The translations under genes and the position numbers were made by a program. A DNA stretch of 64,000 nucleotides from Paeniglutamicibacter terrestris. Lineage in GTDB: Bacteria; Actinomycetota; Actinomycetes; Actinomycetales; Micrococcaceae. The stretch is from assembly GCF_012271785.1 (NCBI RefSeq), contig NZ_JAAWVT010000002.1:248001-312000 (forward strand), given 5' to 3'. The notes beneath the pieces were generated by a model, which saw only the letters and a list, made by a program, of their open reading frames with translations, had not been told where the DNA came from and did not search any database. Of the stretch, positions 17,495-26,253 are shown in pieces. Each line of letters opens with the position of its first letter. Position 1 is the first letter of the stretch.

Positions 17495-20400
17495 TTAGCG
17501 CTTGAATGCCGCTGTCAGGAGCACCGACTGCTCAACCTCGTGGCGCTTGTGCGTGCCGGTCGAGGTGGCGGCGGATGCCGGACGCGATACCAGACGAACA
17601 ACCTTGCCCAGTGCTGCGGGAAGGTTAAGACCAACAAACGGCCACGGACCCTGGTTGGCCGGCTCGTCCTGAGCCCAGACAACCTCGGCGTTCGGGTACT
17701 TGGCAACCTCGGCGGCAATGGCCTCGGTGGGCAGCGGGTAAAGCTGCTCCACGCGAACAATTGCGGTTTTGGTGTCGTTAGCCTTCGTGCGAGCTGCGGC
17801 CAGATCGTAGTACAGACGGCCGGAAACCAGCAGTACACGATCAACGTCGGCCGGGTTCAGGTTCGCCGTATCGGCAATAACTTCCTGGAAGGTACCGGTG
17901 GTGAAGTCCTCCACGGCAGAAGCTGCGGCCTTGAGACGCAACAGCTGCTTCGGGGTGAAGATGACCAACGGCTTGCGCGGACGGGCGTAGGCCTGACGAC
18001 GCAAGAGGTGGAAGTGGTTGGCGCCGGTGGACGGCTGGGCCACAACCATGTTGTTTTCTGCACACAGCTGCAGGAAACGCTCGATGCGGGCGGAGGAGTG
18101 ATCCGGGCCCTGACCCTCGTAGCCGTGCGGAAGCATCATGACTAGCGAGGAGCGCTGGCCCCACTTCTGCTCGGCGGAGGAGATGAACTCATCGATGATG
18201 GTCTGCGCGCCGTTGACGAAGTCACCGAACTGCGCTTCCCAGAGCACCAGGGCGTCCGGGCGTTCCACCGAGTAGCCGTATTCGAAGCCGAGGGCGCCGA
18301 ATTCGCTGAGCAGCGAATCGTAGATCCACAGCTTCGCCTGGTCCTCGGAGAGGTTGTGCATCGGGTACCACTCGTTGCCGTTCAGGCGATCGTGGAAGAC
18401 CGCGTGACGCTGCACAAAGGTGCCGCGGCGTGAGTCCTGGCCTGCCAGACGAACCGGCACACCTTCCATGGACAGGGTGCCGAAGGCGGCGATTTCCGCC
18501 ATGCCCCAGTCAATCCCGCCCTCGCGGCTCATCTTTTCGCGACGCTCCAGGAGTACCTTGAGCTTCGGGTGGACGGTGAAGTCCTCCGGGATGGCCATGT
18601 GAGCGGCGCCGATCTGTGCCAGTGTTTCGGCGGTGATCGCGGTGCCGGTTCCGGTGCCAACCGATGCGTAGTCCTCGCGCTGGGCTGCGGGCAGCTCCAG
18701 ATCGTTGATCGCCGACATTCCCGCGGTGATCACCGGGATCGGGGAGGTCTGCGCGGCGTGAGTCTCGGAGAAGACGCGTTCCAGACGATCCTGGTAGTCG
18801 CGCAATGCCGAATCTGCCTCGTCCTGCGTGATGTCGCCGCGGCCAACAAGAGCCTCGGTGTACAGCTTGCGGGTCGAACGCTTGGCCTCGATGAGGTTGT
18901 ACATCATCGGCTGAGTCATCGACGGATCGTCGCCCTCATTGTGGCCACGGCGGCGGTAGCACACCATGTCGATGACGACGTCCTTGTTGAAGCGCTGGCG
19001 GTACTTGAAGGCCAGCTGAGCCACGTGAACTACCGACTCCGGCTCATCGCCGTTGACGTGGAAGACCGGTGCCTGAACCTGCTTGGCAACATCGGTCGCG
19101 TACACGCTTGAACGCGAGGAGGTCGGTGCGGTGGTGAAGCCAACCTGGTTGTTCACGATCACGTGGATCGTGCCGCCGGTCTTGTAGCCCGGGAGCTGCG
19201 AGAAGGCGAAGGTCTCCGAAACGACACCCTGGCCCGCGAAGGCAGCGTCGCCGTGTACCAGAATCGGCAGCACGTTGAAGTTGCCCGATTCCGCGCGGTC
19301 CTGCTTGGCGCGCACGATGCCCTCAAGCACCGGGTCGGATGCTTCGAGGTGAGAGGGGTTAGCCGCGAGGTAAACCTTGGTCTCGTTGCCCGAATCCGAG
19401 GTGTAGGAACCCTCGGTACCCAGGTGGTACTTCACGTCGCCCGAACCCTGAACCGAGCCGGTCGGCGCGGTTCCTTCGAATTCGCGGAAGACCTGTGCGT
19501 AGGTCTTGCCGGCGATGTTGGTCAGCACGTTCAGACGGCCACGGTGAGCCATGCCGATGCCGACCTCGTCGATGCCTTCGTCGGCCGCGTCGGAGATGAT
19601 GCCATCAAGCAGCGGAATCAGGGATTCGCCGCCCTCCAGCGAGAAGCGCTTCTGTCCAACAAACTTGGTCTGCAGGAAGGTCTCGAAGGCCTCCGCGGAG
19701 TTCAGCTTGCCCAGGATGCGGAACTGCTCTTCGCGGGTCGGCTTGGTGTACGGGTGCTCCAGTTCGTCCTGGAACCACTTGCGTTCCACAGGATCCTGGA
19801 TGTGCATGTATTCGATGCCGATGGTGCGGCAGTAGGCGTCGCGCAGTACTCCGAGGATGTCGCGCAGCAGCAGGCGGTCCTTGCCACCGAATCCGCCGGT
19901 GACCCATTCGCGGTCCAGATCCCACAGCGTCAGGCCGTAGGTCTGGATGTCGAGGTCAGGGTGGCGGCGCTGGACGTATTCCAGCGGGTTGGTGTCGGCC
20001 ATCAGGTGGCCGCGCACGCGGTAGGAGTGGATGAGCTGCTGGATGCGAGCGATCTTGTTAACCTGCAGGTCGACGTCGACCTGGTTATCCACTGCCCAGC
20101 GCACCGGCTCGTAGGGGATGCGCAGTGCTTCGAAGATCTCGTCGTAGAAGCCCTGCTCGCCCAGCAACAGCGACTCAACAAGCTTCAGGAACTCGCCGGA
20201 GCCAGCACCCTGGATGACACGGTGGTCATAGGTGGAGGTCAGGGTGATGATCTTGCCGACACCCGCGAGAGCAACCGTCGACTCGGCGGAGCCACGGTAG
20301 GCCGCAGGGTATTCCAGTGCGCCAACGCCCACGATGGTGGCCTGGCCCTTGGAGAGGCGCGGTACCGAGTGCACGGTGCCGATGCCGCCGGGGTTGGTCA

Positions 20401-21271
20401 GCGACACGGTGGTGCCTGCGTAGTCATCTGCGGTGAGCTTGTTGGCGCGGGCGCGCTTGATCAGGCCTTCGTAGGTGTCCCAGAACTCGTTGAAGCTCAG
20501 GGTCTCCGCTGCCTTGATGTTCGGCACGGCCAGCATGCGCGATCCATCGGGCTTGGGCATGTCAATGGCGATGCCGAAGTTCACGTGTGCCGGGGTGACA
20601 GCCATCGGCTTGCCGTCGATCTCGGCATAGGTGACGTTCTGCGAGGGGAAGAGCTTCAGGGCGCGAATCACGGCGAAGCCGATGATGTGCGTGAAGGAGA
20701 TCTTGCCGCCGCGGGCACGCTTGAGGTGGTTGTTGATGACAACGCGGTTGTCAATCAGGGCCTTGGCCGGAACGGCGCGCACCGTGGTGGCGGTCGGAAC
20801 GGTCAGGGACTGCTCCATGTTGGTGGCAATGGCCTTGGCCGGGCCACGCAGCTGCGTGCGCTTTTCTTCGCCCATGGTGCCGGGGGCGTTGGACTTCGGC
20901 AGCTGCGCCGGGATCGGCTGCGACTTGGTGGCCGGAGCGGGATCTGCCGGAACACGAGACGTTGCGGCGGCGGCAGTGCCGGCGGTCGAGGATTCGGCGG
21001 AGGAGCTGGGTGTGCCTCCGGAGACGTCAACGACGCGCGCCTGGGTCGCGGCACGTGGTACTGCTGCAGGTGCAGCCGGTGCCGGGGTGGCTGCAACCGG
21101 AGCCTGTGCCGCAGGAGCGGCCGCCTGCTCCGAGTTGAGGGACGCGAAGATGTCCCACCACTTCTTATCTACCGAGTTCTTGTCCTTGAGGAACTGTTCG
21201 TACAGCTCATCAACTAGCCATTCGTTCCCGCCGAACTCTTCGGTGAGTCGGTGGTGCGATTGATCTGGCAC
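17495..21271 (-). CDS. kgd: multifunctional 2-oxoglutarate dehydrogenase (E1 with E2-type acyltransferase domain)
   Basis: About 1258 residues from a GTG at 21271, preceded by AGAAGAGG; a longer ATG at 21310 is less likely. Order: E1-type N-terminal helix (NEWLVDELYEQFLKDKNSVDKKWW), an Ala/Pro-rich linker (~45-120), an E2-like succinyltransferase catalytic domain (~120-370) ending in TYDHRVIQGAGSGEFL, then the thiamine-diphosphate E1 (HRGRLNVL; the cofactor motif from HGDAAF to VNNQVGFTT) and the transketolase-like C-terminus. There is no lipoyl domain, as usual for the actinobacterial Kgd/OdhA, which works with shared pyruvate dehydrogenase subunits. It converts 2-oxoglutarate to succinyl-CoA in the TCA cycle. 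In relatives it is inhibited by the FHA protein OdhI/GarA, which is not in this window. Confidence 0.95.
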   Translation of the reverse strand: MPDQSHHRLTEEFGGNEWLVDELYEQFLKDKNSVDKKWWDIFASLNSEQAAAPAAQAPVAATPAPAAPAAVPRAATQARVVDVSGGTPSSSAESSTAGTAAAATSRVPADPAPATKSQPIPAQLPKSNAPGTMGEEKRTQLRGPAKAIATNMEQSLTVPTATTVRAVPAKALIDNRVVINNHLKRARGGKISFTHIIGFAVIRALKLFPSQNVTYAEIDGKPMAVTPAHVNFGIAIDMPKPDGSRMLAVPNIKAAETLSFNEFWDTYEGLIKRARANKLTADDYAGTTVSLTNPGGIGTVHSVPRLSKGQATIVGVGALEYPAAYRGSAESTVALAGVGKIITLTSTYDHRVIQGAGSGEFLKLVESLLLGEQGFYDEIFEALRIPYEPVRWAVDNQVDVDLQVNKIARIQQLIHSYRVRGHLMADTNPLEYVQRRHPDLDIQTYGLTLWDLDREWVTGGFGGKDRLLLRDILGVLRDAYCRTIGIEYMHIQDPVERKWFQDELEHPYTKPTREEQFRILGKLNSAEAFETFLQTKFVGQKRFSLEGGESLIPLLDGIISDAADEGIDEVGIGMAHRGRLNVLTNIAGKTYAQVFREFEGTAPTGSVQGSGDVKYHLGTEGSYTSDSGNETKVYLAANPSHLEASDPVLEGIVRAKQDRAESGNFNVLPILVHGDAAFAGQGVVSETFAFSQLPGYKTGGTIHVIVNNQVGFTTAPTSSRSSVYATDVAKQVQAPVFHVNGDEPESVVHVAQLAFKYRQRFNKDVVIDMVCYRRRGHNEGDDPSMTQPMMYNLIEAKRSTRKLYTEALVGRGDITQDEADSALRDYQDRLERVFSETHAAQTSPIPVITAGMSAINDLELPAAQREDYASVGTGTGTAITAETLAQIGAAHMAIPEDFTVHPKLKVLLERREKMSREGGIDWGMAEIAAFGTLSMEGVPVRLAGQDSRRGTFVQRHAVFHDRLNGNEWYPMHNLSEDQAKLWIYDSLLSEFGALGFEYGYSVERPDALVLWEAQFGDFVNGAQTIIDEFISSAEQKWGQRSSLVMMLPHGYEGQGPDHSSARIERFLQLCAENNMVVAQPSTGANHFHLLRRQAYARPRKPLVIFTPKQLLRLKAAASAVEDFTTGTFQEVIADTANLNPADVDRVLLVSGRLYYDLAAARTKANDTKTAIVRVEQLYPLPTEAIAAEVAKYPNAEVVWAQDEPANQGPWPFVGLNLPAALGKVVRLVSRPASAATSTGTHKRHEVEQSVLLTAAFKR

Positions 21272-21361
21272 GGTATTACGCCTCTTCTCCCTGAATTTCC
21301 GTTTGTCCAAGCAGCCTCCGCGCCGGGTACCTATCGCGCAGGCAAAGTTCTAGACCTGCGT

Positions 21362-21379
21362 AATAGTCTAGTGACTATT
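21362..21379. promoter_or_regulatory. 7-bp inverted repeat upstream of kgd
   Basis: AATAGTC-TAGT-GACTATT, centred about 100 bp before the kgd start. It is AT-rich in a GC-rich setting, as promoters and operators often are. Regulator unknown. Confidence 0.35.
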
Positions 21380-21935
21380 GGCCTCAGGTTGGGAACTTAT
21401 GAGCCGGGCATCACATGTATGTCGCGCCGAACGGCCCGATCCTGCGCCGAGTCGATGCCACAGTAAGAAATCGCTCTCCGCCGTGTTGCTCCGGCCAGGT
21501 ACCGCCAGCTGGAGTGTGGGCGCGGGTGGGGCCCCAATCCTGCGCCGCAGATCTGGCGAATCTACCAGCGGAGCTAGCGGGAGATATCGCCGTGAATATT
21601 TATGCGCAATCAGCGCGGCGGGACATCGGTCACACAGCACCGCGACGCAGGTGCAAGCATGATTGTGACTCTGGACTTTGTTCCACACGAGGTTGCGGAC
21701 TTCACGCCGCGTGAGCCGTCTGAGCGCGGGCGATTTGGCTCCGATTCGGCCCTTCCCTTTCTCGCCTCGCCCATCAGTTAGACTGAATCCATAATGGACA
21801 GTCATTCTCTGTGCCGGCCCGTCGTGAAATCGCGCAGCGCCGGCCACTCATGTCATTGCTCGCCGAGTTCAGCTTCGCTATCGGAGCCTTCTAGTTGCAG
21901 GCACACATATTCTAAACTTCCGGGCCACGGCGTTG

Positions 21936-21968
21936 CCGCCCCCCGAAGTTCACGCGCCCTCGGGGCGG
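21936..21968 (+). promoter_or_regulatory. GC hairpin covering the ribosome binding region of the CNNM gene
   Basis: CCGCCCC pairs with GGGGCGG across a 19-nt loop. The right arm ends 11 nt before the ATG at 21980 and overlaps the only G-rich ribosome binding candidate. Translational control is inference. Confidence 0.35.
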
Positions 21969-21979
21969 TGAAACACTAA

Positions 21980-23332
21980 ATGGAATGGTTGCTCTTAGTC
22001 GTTGGGCTATTGCTGATCTTGGGCACCGGATTCTTTGTCGCCGTCGAGTTTTCCCTCGTCGCGCTGGATCAGTCAAGTGTCCAAGAAGCCGTTGACGCGG
22101 GGGACACCAAGGCCACAGCCCTGCTGCAGTGCCTCAAGTCTCTCTCCACCCAGCTCTCCTCCTGCCAACTGGGAATCACCATCACCACGCTGCTGACCGG
22201 TTACGTCATGGAGCCATCGGTCGGCAAACTATTGCGCGGCCCACTGGAATCCATGGGGTTTGCCGAATCCGCGGCCCCCATCAGCCTGATCACCGCCATG
22301 GTGCTGGCCACCCTGCTGTCGATGGTCATCGGCGAGCTGGTCCCCAAGAACCTGGCCATTGCCAAGGCGTATGAGATTGGCCGTGCCGTAGCTGGACCCC
22401 AGCTGGTCTTCACCGCCGTCTTCAAGCCAGCGATCGTGGTGCTCAACGGTTTCTCCAACAAGATCCTGCACCTTTTTGGGCTGGAAGTTAAAGAAGAAAT
22501 CTCCGGCGCACGCTCACCAGCAGAGTTAGTCTCCCTGGTACGTCGCAGTGCCGAAATGGGAACCCTGGACAAGGATGCTGCACTCTTTGTTGACCGCACC
22601 GTGCGATTCTCCGAGCGTTCGGCGGCCGACGTGATGACTCCGCGCATCCAGATGGAGACCATCGAACATACTGCCCATGTGCAGGAGGTCATCGAGCTAG
22701 CCAAAGAAACCGGCTATTCGCGCTTCCCGGTGACAGATGGTTCCTCCGATGAAATCAAGGGTGTCTGCCACGTCAAGACGATCATTGCCATCCCGCGCGA
22801 TAAGCGCGCTGGCAAGGAGGTCGGCGAGAACAAGACTCCGGTGATTTTTGTGCCCGAAACCGTTCACCTGGACACCCTGCTGGTGCAATTGCGCAGCGCC
22901 AACCTGCAAATGGCCATCGTGCTCGACGAATATGGCGGAACCGCCGGAATGGTCACCTTGGAAGACCTGATTGAGGAAATCGTCGGCGAGGTCGCCGATG
23001 AGCACGATACCGCCACCGAAGAGGTCCAGCAGCTGCCCGACGGCTCCTGGAAGATTCCGGGCATGTCCCGCCCCGATCAGCTCAACGATCTCATCGGTGA
23101 GGTGGAGATCCCTGACGATGCCGCCTACGAAACTCTGGGTGGATTTGTCATGGCTGAACTCGGTCGAATTCCCTTCCTGAAGGACGTCGTGGAGATCCCC
23201 GGTGGCACCTTCACCGTCACCGCCCTGGATAAGCGCCGCGTGGCAGAACTGCACTTTGTGCCGCGCCCGCCCAGCAACCCGAGGGCAGCCTCGGCGTCCA
23301 GCCCGGATGAAGCATCGGAGAATCAGCGATGA
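21980..23332 (+). CDS. CNNM/CorC-type (hemolysin-family) membrane protein, first
   Basis: A 450-residue protein: DUF21/CNNM transmembrane domain (about 1-190, four spans, beginning WLLLVVGLLLILGTGFFVAVEFSLVALDQ, written in two halves), two CBS domains (~215-340; VMTPRIQMETI, GYSRFPVTD, IVLDEYGGTAGMVTLEDLIEEIVGEVADEHD) and a C-terminal CorC_HlyC domain (~350-435). Members are linked to Mg2+ or Co2+ efflux and binding; 'hemolysin' is a historical name. The start ATG lies beneath a GC hairpin. The stop overlaps the next gene's ATG (ATGA). Family is certain; the transported ion is not. Confidence 0.92.
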   Translation: MEWLLLVVGLLLILGTGFFVAVEFSLVALDQSSVQEAVDAGDTKATALLQCLKSLSTQLSSCQLGITITTLLTGYVMEPSVGKLLRGPLESMGFAESAAPISLITAMVLATLLSMVIGELVPKNLAIAKAYEIGRAVAGPQLVFTAVFKPAIVVLNGFSNKILHLFGLEVKEEISGARSPAELVSLVRRSAEMGTLDKDAALFVDRTVRFSERSAADVMTPRIQMETIEHTAHVQEVIELAKETGYSRFPVTDGSSDEIKGVCHVKTIIAIPRDKRAGKEVGENKTPVIFVPETVHLDTLLVQLRSANLQMAIVLDEYGGTAGMVTLEDLIEEIVGEVADEHDTATEEVQQLPDGSWKIPGMSRPDQLNDLIGEVEIPDDAAYETLGGFVMAELGRIPFLKDVVEIPGGTFTVTALDKRRVAELHFVPRPPSNPRAASASSPDEASENQR

Positions 23333-24396
23333 ACGACTTCGCCGGCCTGTTATGGCTGATTGTCCTGCTGCTGGGCAACGCGTTTTTTGTTGCCGCCGAA
23401 TTTGCCGTCATGTCCGCCCGGCGTTCACAGATCGAGCCATTGGCAGATGCCGGAAACAAGGCGGCCATCCGTGCGCTCAAGGCCATGGAATCGGTATCGA
23501 TCATGTTGGCCGTGTGCCAGCTGGGCATCACCGTCTGTTCGCTGTTGATCCTCAACGTCGCCGAACCGGCCATTCACCACCTCTTTGTGGTGCCGTTGGA
23601 GTTCCTCGGCGTCTCGGAGGTACTGGCCGGGAGTATCGCCTTTATCCTGGCGCTGCTCATCGTGACCTTCCTGCACGTGACCTTCGGTGAAATGGTGCCG
23701 AAGAATATCTCGGTGTCGATGGCTGATAAGGCGGTCTTGCTGCTGGCCGGACCGCTGCTGGTGCTCTCCGTGATTCTGCACCCCATCGTGGTCTCACTGA
23801 ACTGGGTGGCCAACCGATTCCTGCATCTGCTCAAGGTTGAGCCGAAGGACGAGGTTAACTCGGCCTTTACCGCCGCCGAGGTGCAGTCCATCATCGCGTC
23901 CTCGGCCCGATACGGCACGTTGGAGGCCGAAGACGCGGTGATGCTCCGCAAGGCGCTGGAATTCTCGGACCTGACGGCCGCCGGGACCATGGTCACTCGC
24001 GATCGGATGGTCACGCTGCGCCGTGGCACCACGGTGCAGGAGTTTGAACGCACGGTGGGACGCACCGGTTTCTCGCGCATCATCATCACCGACGGCGGCG
24101 AGTTTGTTGGCTACTGGCACATGAAGGACGTCATGGCCCTGCCGGATAGTTCCTATCACCACCCGGTGTCCAACATTGAACTGCGCCCCATGGGTGTGGT
24201 GGATAAGGACGCGGAGATTGAAGATGCCATGGAGCAGATGCGTGCCGATGGCAAGCATCTGGCTCGGGTGGTGGATGAATTCGGATCCACGCTCGGTGTG
24301 CTGTTCCTGGAGGACGTGCTGGAACAACTAGTCGGCGAGATTGATGACCAGAACCAGAAGCGTGGCATCCGTAGGGAAAACCGCAGCGCCCAATAA
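23329..24396 (+). CDS. CNNM/CorC-type membrane protein, second
   Basis: A 355-residue paralogue of the preceding gene, overlapping it by 4 bp and so probably translated with it. It has the DUF21 domain (NAFFVAAEFAVMSARRSQIE at the first span) and two CBS domains (GTMVTRDRMVTL, GFSRIIITDGGEF, RVVDEFGSTLGVLFLEDVLEQLVGEI), but ends shortly after the CBS pair and lacks the CorC_HlyC domain of its partner. Adjacent unequal pairs like this are common in actinobacteria and may form heteromers, by inference. Confidence 0.9.
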   Translation: MNDFAGLLWLIVLLLGNAFFVAAEFAVMSARRSQIEPLADAGNKAAIRALKAMESVSIMLAVCQLGITVCSLLILNVAEPAIHHLFVVPLEFLGVSEVLAGSIAFILALLIVTFLHVTFGEMVPKNISVSMADKAVLLLAGPLLVLSVILHPIVVSLNWVANRFLHLLKVEPKDEVNSAFTAAEVQSIIASSARYGTLEAEDAVMLRKALEFSDLTAAGTMVTRDRMVTLRRGTTVQEFERTVGRTGFSRIIITDGGEFVGYWHMKDVMALPDSSYHHPVSNIELRPMGVVDKDAEIEDAMEQMRADGKHLARVVDEFGSTLGVLFLEDVLEQLVGEIDDQNQKRGIRRENRSAQ

Positions 24397-24424
24397 TGCG
24401 AATGACTCGCAATTGGGATAGTAT
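24397..24424 (+). promoter_or_regulatory. promoter with palindromic operator before the metal ABC operon
   Basis: The palindrome TGCGA-N5-TCGCA (24397-24411) lies directly upstream of a TAGTAT -10 box (24419-24424), so a bound protein would block the -35/spacer. A Fur-family gene lies 3.6 kb downstream. The link to zinc repression is inferred from gene content; the sequence is not a textbook Zur box. Confidence 0.45.
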
Positions 24425-24463
24425 GGTGGTTCTGTAAATCTCGAAAGGCCACACACTCACCGC

Positions 24464-25429
24464 ATGAACAAGCCCATCCGCGCCATCACGCTTGCCATAT
24501 CCCTGTTGTTGCTTCCGGGCTGCGCCGCCACGGTGCAGCCCGAACAGGATCGTGAATCCGCGAACGACGGCGAAATCACCGTGGTGGCTTCCACCTCGGT
24601 GTACGCAGATGTGGCTCGTGCGGTGGGTGGCAACGCCGTGAGTGTCAGTGCCCTGGTTGATCGGACCTCGCAGGATCCGCACTCCTATGAAGCCACCGCG
24701 CGCGACAAGCTCGCGGTGGCCAAGGCCGATGTTGTCATCGCAAATGGTGGGGGATATGACCCCTTCATTGACGCGCTCTCCGAGGTGCCGCAGAACGAAT
24801 CTGGCGCGGTAATCCACGCGATTGACTTCCAGAACGAGACAGATTCCGTGGCCGGAGCTCCGGTTTCACGCGGTGCGGCCACAAAAGATCATGTACACGC
24901 CGAGGGCAACGAACACGTCTGGTATGACGTGCGCATAGTTGGTTCCTTGGCACGAGGCTTGGCCGCGGAATATTCCAAACTGCGCCCCGAGCGGGCGGCA
25001 GAGTTCAGCGCGGCGGCGGCAGATTTTGACCAGAAGATCCAGGTACTGCTCCTGAAGATCAACTCACTGTCCGATGGCGGAACGGGGCGCGAATTCGCGA
25101 TGACCGAACCGCTGCCGTTCTATCTGCTCACCGAGGCAGGCCTGAAGGACGGAACACCTCAGGGGGTCAGTGCGGCGATGGAAGCCGGGGATGATCTTTC
25201 CCCCTTGCTGCTTAATAAACTTACCGAATCACTGACGGCCAAGCGTTATGCGCTGTTGGCAGTGAACACCCAGACCTCCGGCGCGCAAACCGATCAGGTC
25301 GCAGCCGTGGCGCGTGCGGCCGGTGTGCCGGTACTGGAACTAACCGAAACCCTGCCCGAGGGGCAAGACTATATTTCGTGGATGGAATCAAACGTGCAGC
25401 AACTAGAGGTGTCCCTTGCCGGTAAATAA
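24464..25429 (+). CDS. metal (zinc/manganese) ABC transporter substrate-binding lipoprotein
   Basis: A 321-residue secreted protein with a lipobox LPGC (Cys20) after a short hydrophobic segment. It is of the ZnuA/TroA cluster A-1 family: EITVVASTSVYADVARAVGG, DPHSYEATARD (first metal His), HVHAEGNEHVWYD (short His-rich loop plus the second His), and ELTETLPEGQDYISWM. It lacks the long His/Asp loop of some ZnuA. The gene starts an operon with ATPase and permease and follows a possible metal operator. Zinc is most likely because of the nearby Fur/Zur gene; manganese remains possible. Confidence 0.87.
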   Translation: MNKPIRAITLAISLLLLPGCAATVQPEQDRESANDGEITVVASTSVYADVARAVGGNAVSVSALVDRTSQDPHSYEATARDKLAVAKADVVIANGGGYDPFIDALSEVPQNESGAVIHAIDFQNETDSVAGAPVSRGAATKDHVHAEGNEHVWYDVRIVGSLARGLAAEYSKLRPERAAEFSAAAADFDQKIQVLLLKINSLSDGGTGREFAMTEPLPFYLLTEAGLKDGTPQGVSAAMEAGDDLSPLLLNKLTESLTAKRYALLAVNTQTSGAQTDQVAAVARAAGVPVLELTETLPEGQDYISWMESNVQQLEVSLAGK

Positions 25430-26246
25430 TGCCACCGCGGTCACTGCGCCCGCACCGGTCGTGCGCTTGCGTAACGCATCGCTGAGCTTTGGCGCCCGCC
25501 CACTTTGGGACGGACTGGACCTGGATATCGCCCCCGGCGAGTTCTTGGCGGTACTCGGTCCCAACGGATCTGGCAAAACCACTATGCTGCGCACCCTGAT
25601 GGGGTTGCAAGAACTCTCCGGCGGGAGCGTTGAGGTATGCGGCAAGCCCGCGGCCCGCGGTTCACGTCAGGTGGGCACCATTCCGCAGCAGCGCCCCTTT
25701 GACGACAACACTCCGCTGCGGGCCCGTGACCTGGTAGCGCTGGGCATCGACGGACACAAGTGGGGGATTCGGCTCAAACGTAAGGCCATGCGCGAGCGTG
25801 TGGATGAGCTCCTAGAACTCGTGGGGGCCAGCGCCTACGCCGACCGCCCCGTCGGAGTGCTCTCCGGCGGTGAACAGCAGCGCTTGCGCGCGGCTCAAGC
25901 ATTGGCCGATGATCCCCGGCTCTTGCTCTGCGACGAACCACTGCTTTCCTTGGATCTGCACCACCAGCAGGCCATCTCCGGGCTCATTCACCGCCAGGCC
26001 TGCGACCATGGCGCCGCGGTGGTCTTCGTGACCCATGAGATCAACCCGATTCTGCAATATGTTGATCGGGTACTCTACCTCGCCGGTGGACGCTTCCACA
26101 TCGGCACTCCGGAGGAGGTCATGCGCTCCGAGGTGCTCTCCGAGCTCTACGGATCACCGATCGAGGTTTTCGAATCCAACGGCCGCATTGTGGTGGTCGG
26201 TATGCCCGAAACCGTCAATCACGCCCACCCGCACCAAGGAGTCTAG
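25416..26246 (+). CDS. metal ABC transporter ATP-binding protein (ZnuC-like)
   Basis: A 276-residue ATPase: Walker A GPNGSGKT (48-55), signature LSGGEQQRLRAAQALADD, Walker B LLLCDEP, and switch His in VTHEINP. The start is a TTG at 25416, inside the end of the substrate-binding gene (14-bp overlap), chosen because AGAGGT lies about 7 nt upstream. It energises import with the flanking binding protein and permease. C-terminal residues are His-containing (VNHAHPHQGV), which may contact metal. Confidence 0.9.
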   Translation: MPVNNATAVTAPAPVVRLRNASLSFGARPLWDGLDLDIAPGEFLAVLGPNGSGKTTMLRTLMGLQELSGGSVEVCGKPAARGSRQVGTIPQQRPFDDNTPLRARDLVALGIDGHKWGIRLKRKAMRERVDELLELVGASAYADRPVGVLSGGEQQRLRAAQALADDPRLLLCDEPLLSLDLHHQQAISGLIHRQACDHGAAVVFVTHEINPILQYVDRVLYLAGGRFHIGTPEEVMRSEVLSELYGSPIEVFESNGRIVVVGMPETVNHAHPHQGV

Positions 26247-26253
26247 GAACCAC

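Larger units (their letters stand above)
21272..21979. other. 708-bp gene-free divergent region between kgd and the CNNM pair
   Basis: No open reading frame here looks protein-like. Visible structure: a 7-bp inverted repeat near kgd (21362-21379) and a GC-only hairpin just before the next start (21936-21968). The rest shows nothing I can name. It is long for this compact chromosome and may hold promoters or a small RNA. Confidence 0.6.

Noticed and set aside
19163-21217. A 684-codon open frame on the plus strand, opposite kgd
   Set aside because: It is fully antisense to a well-conserved enzyme, its product shows no known domain, and long antisense frames are normal in GC-rich genes.
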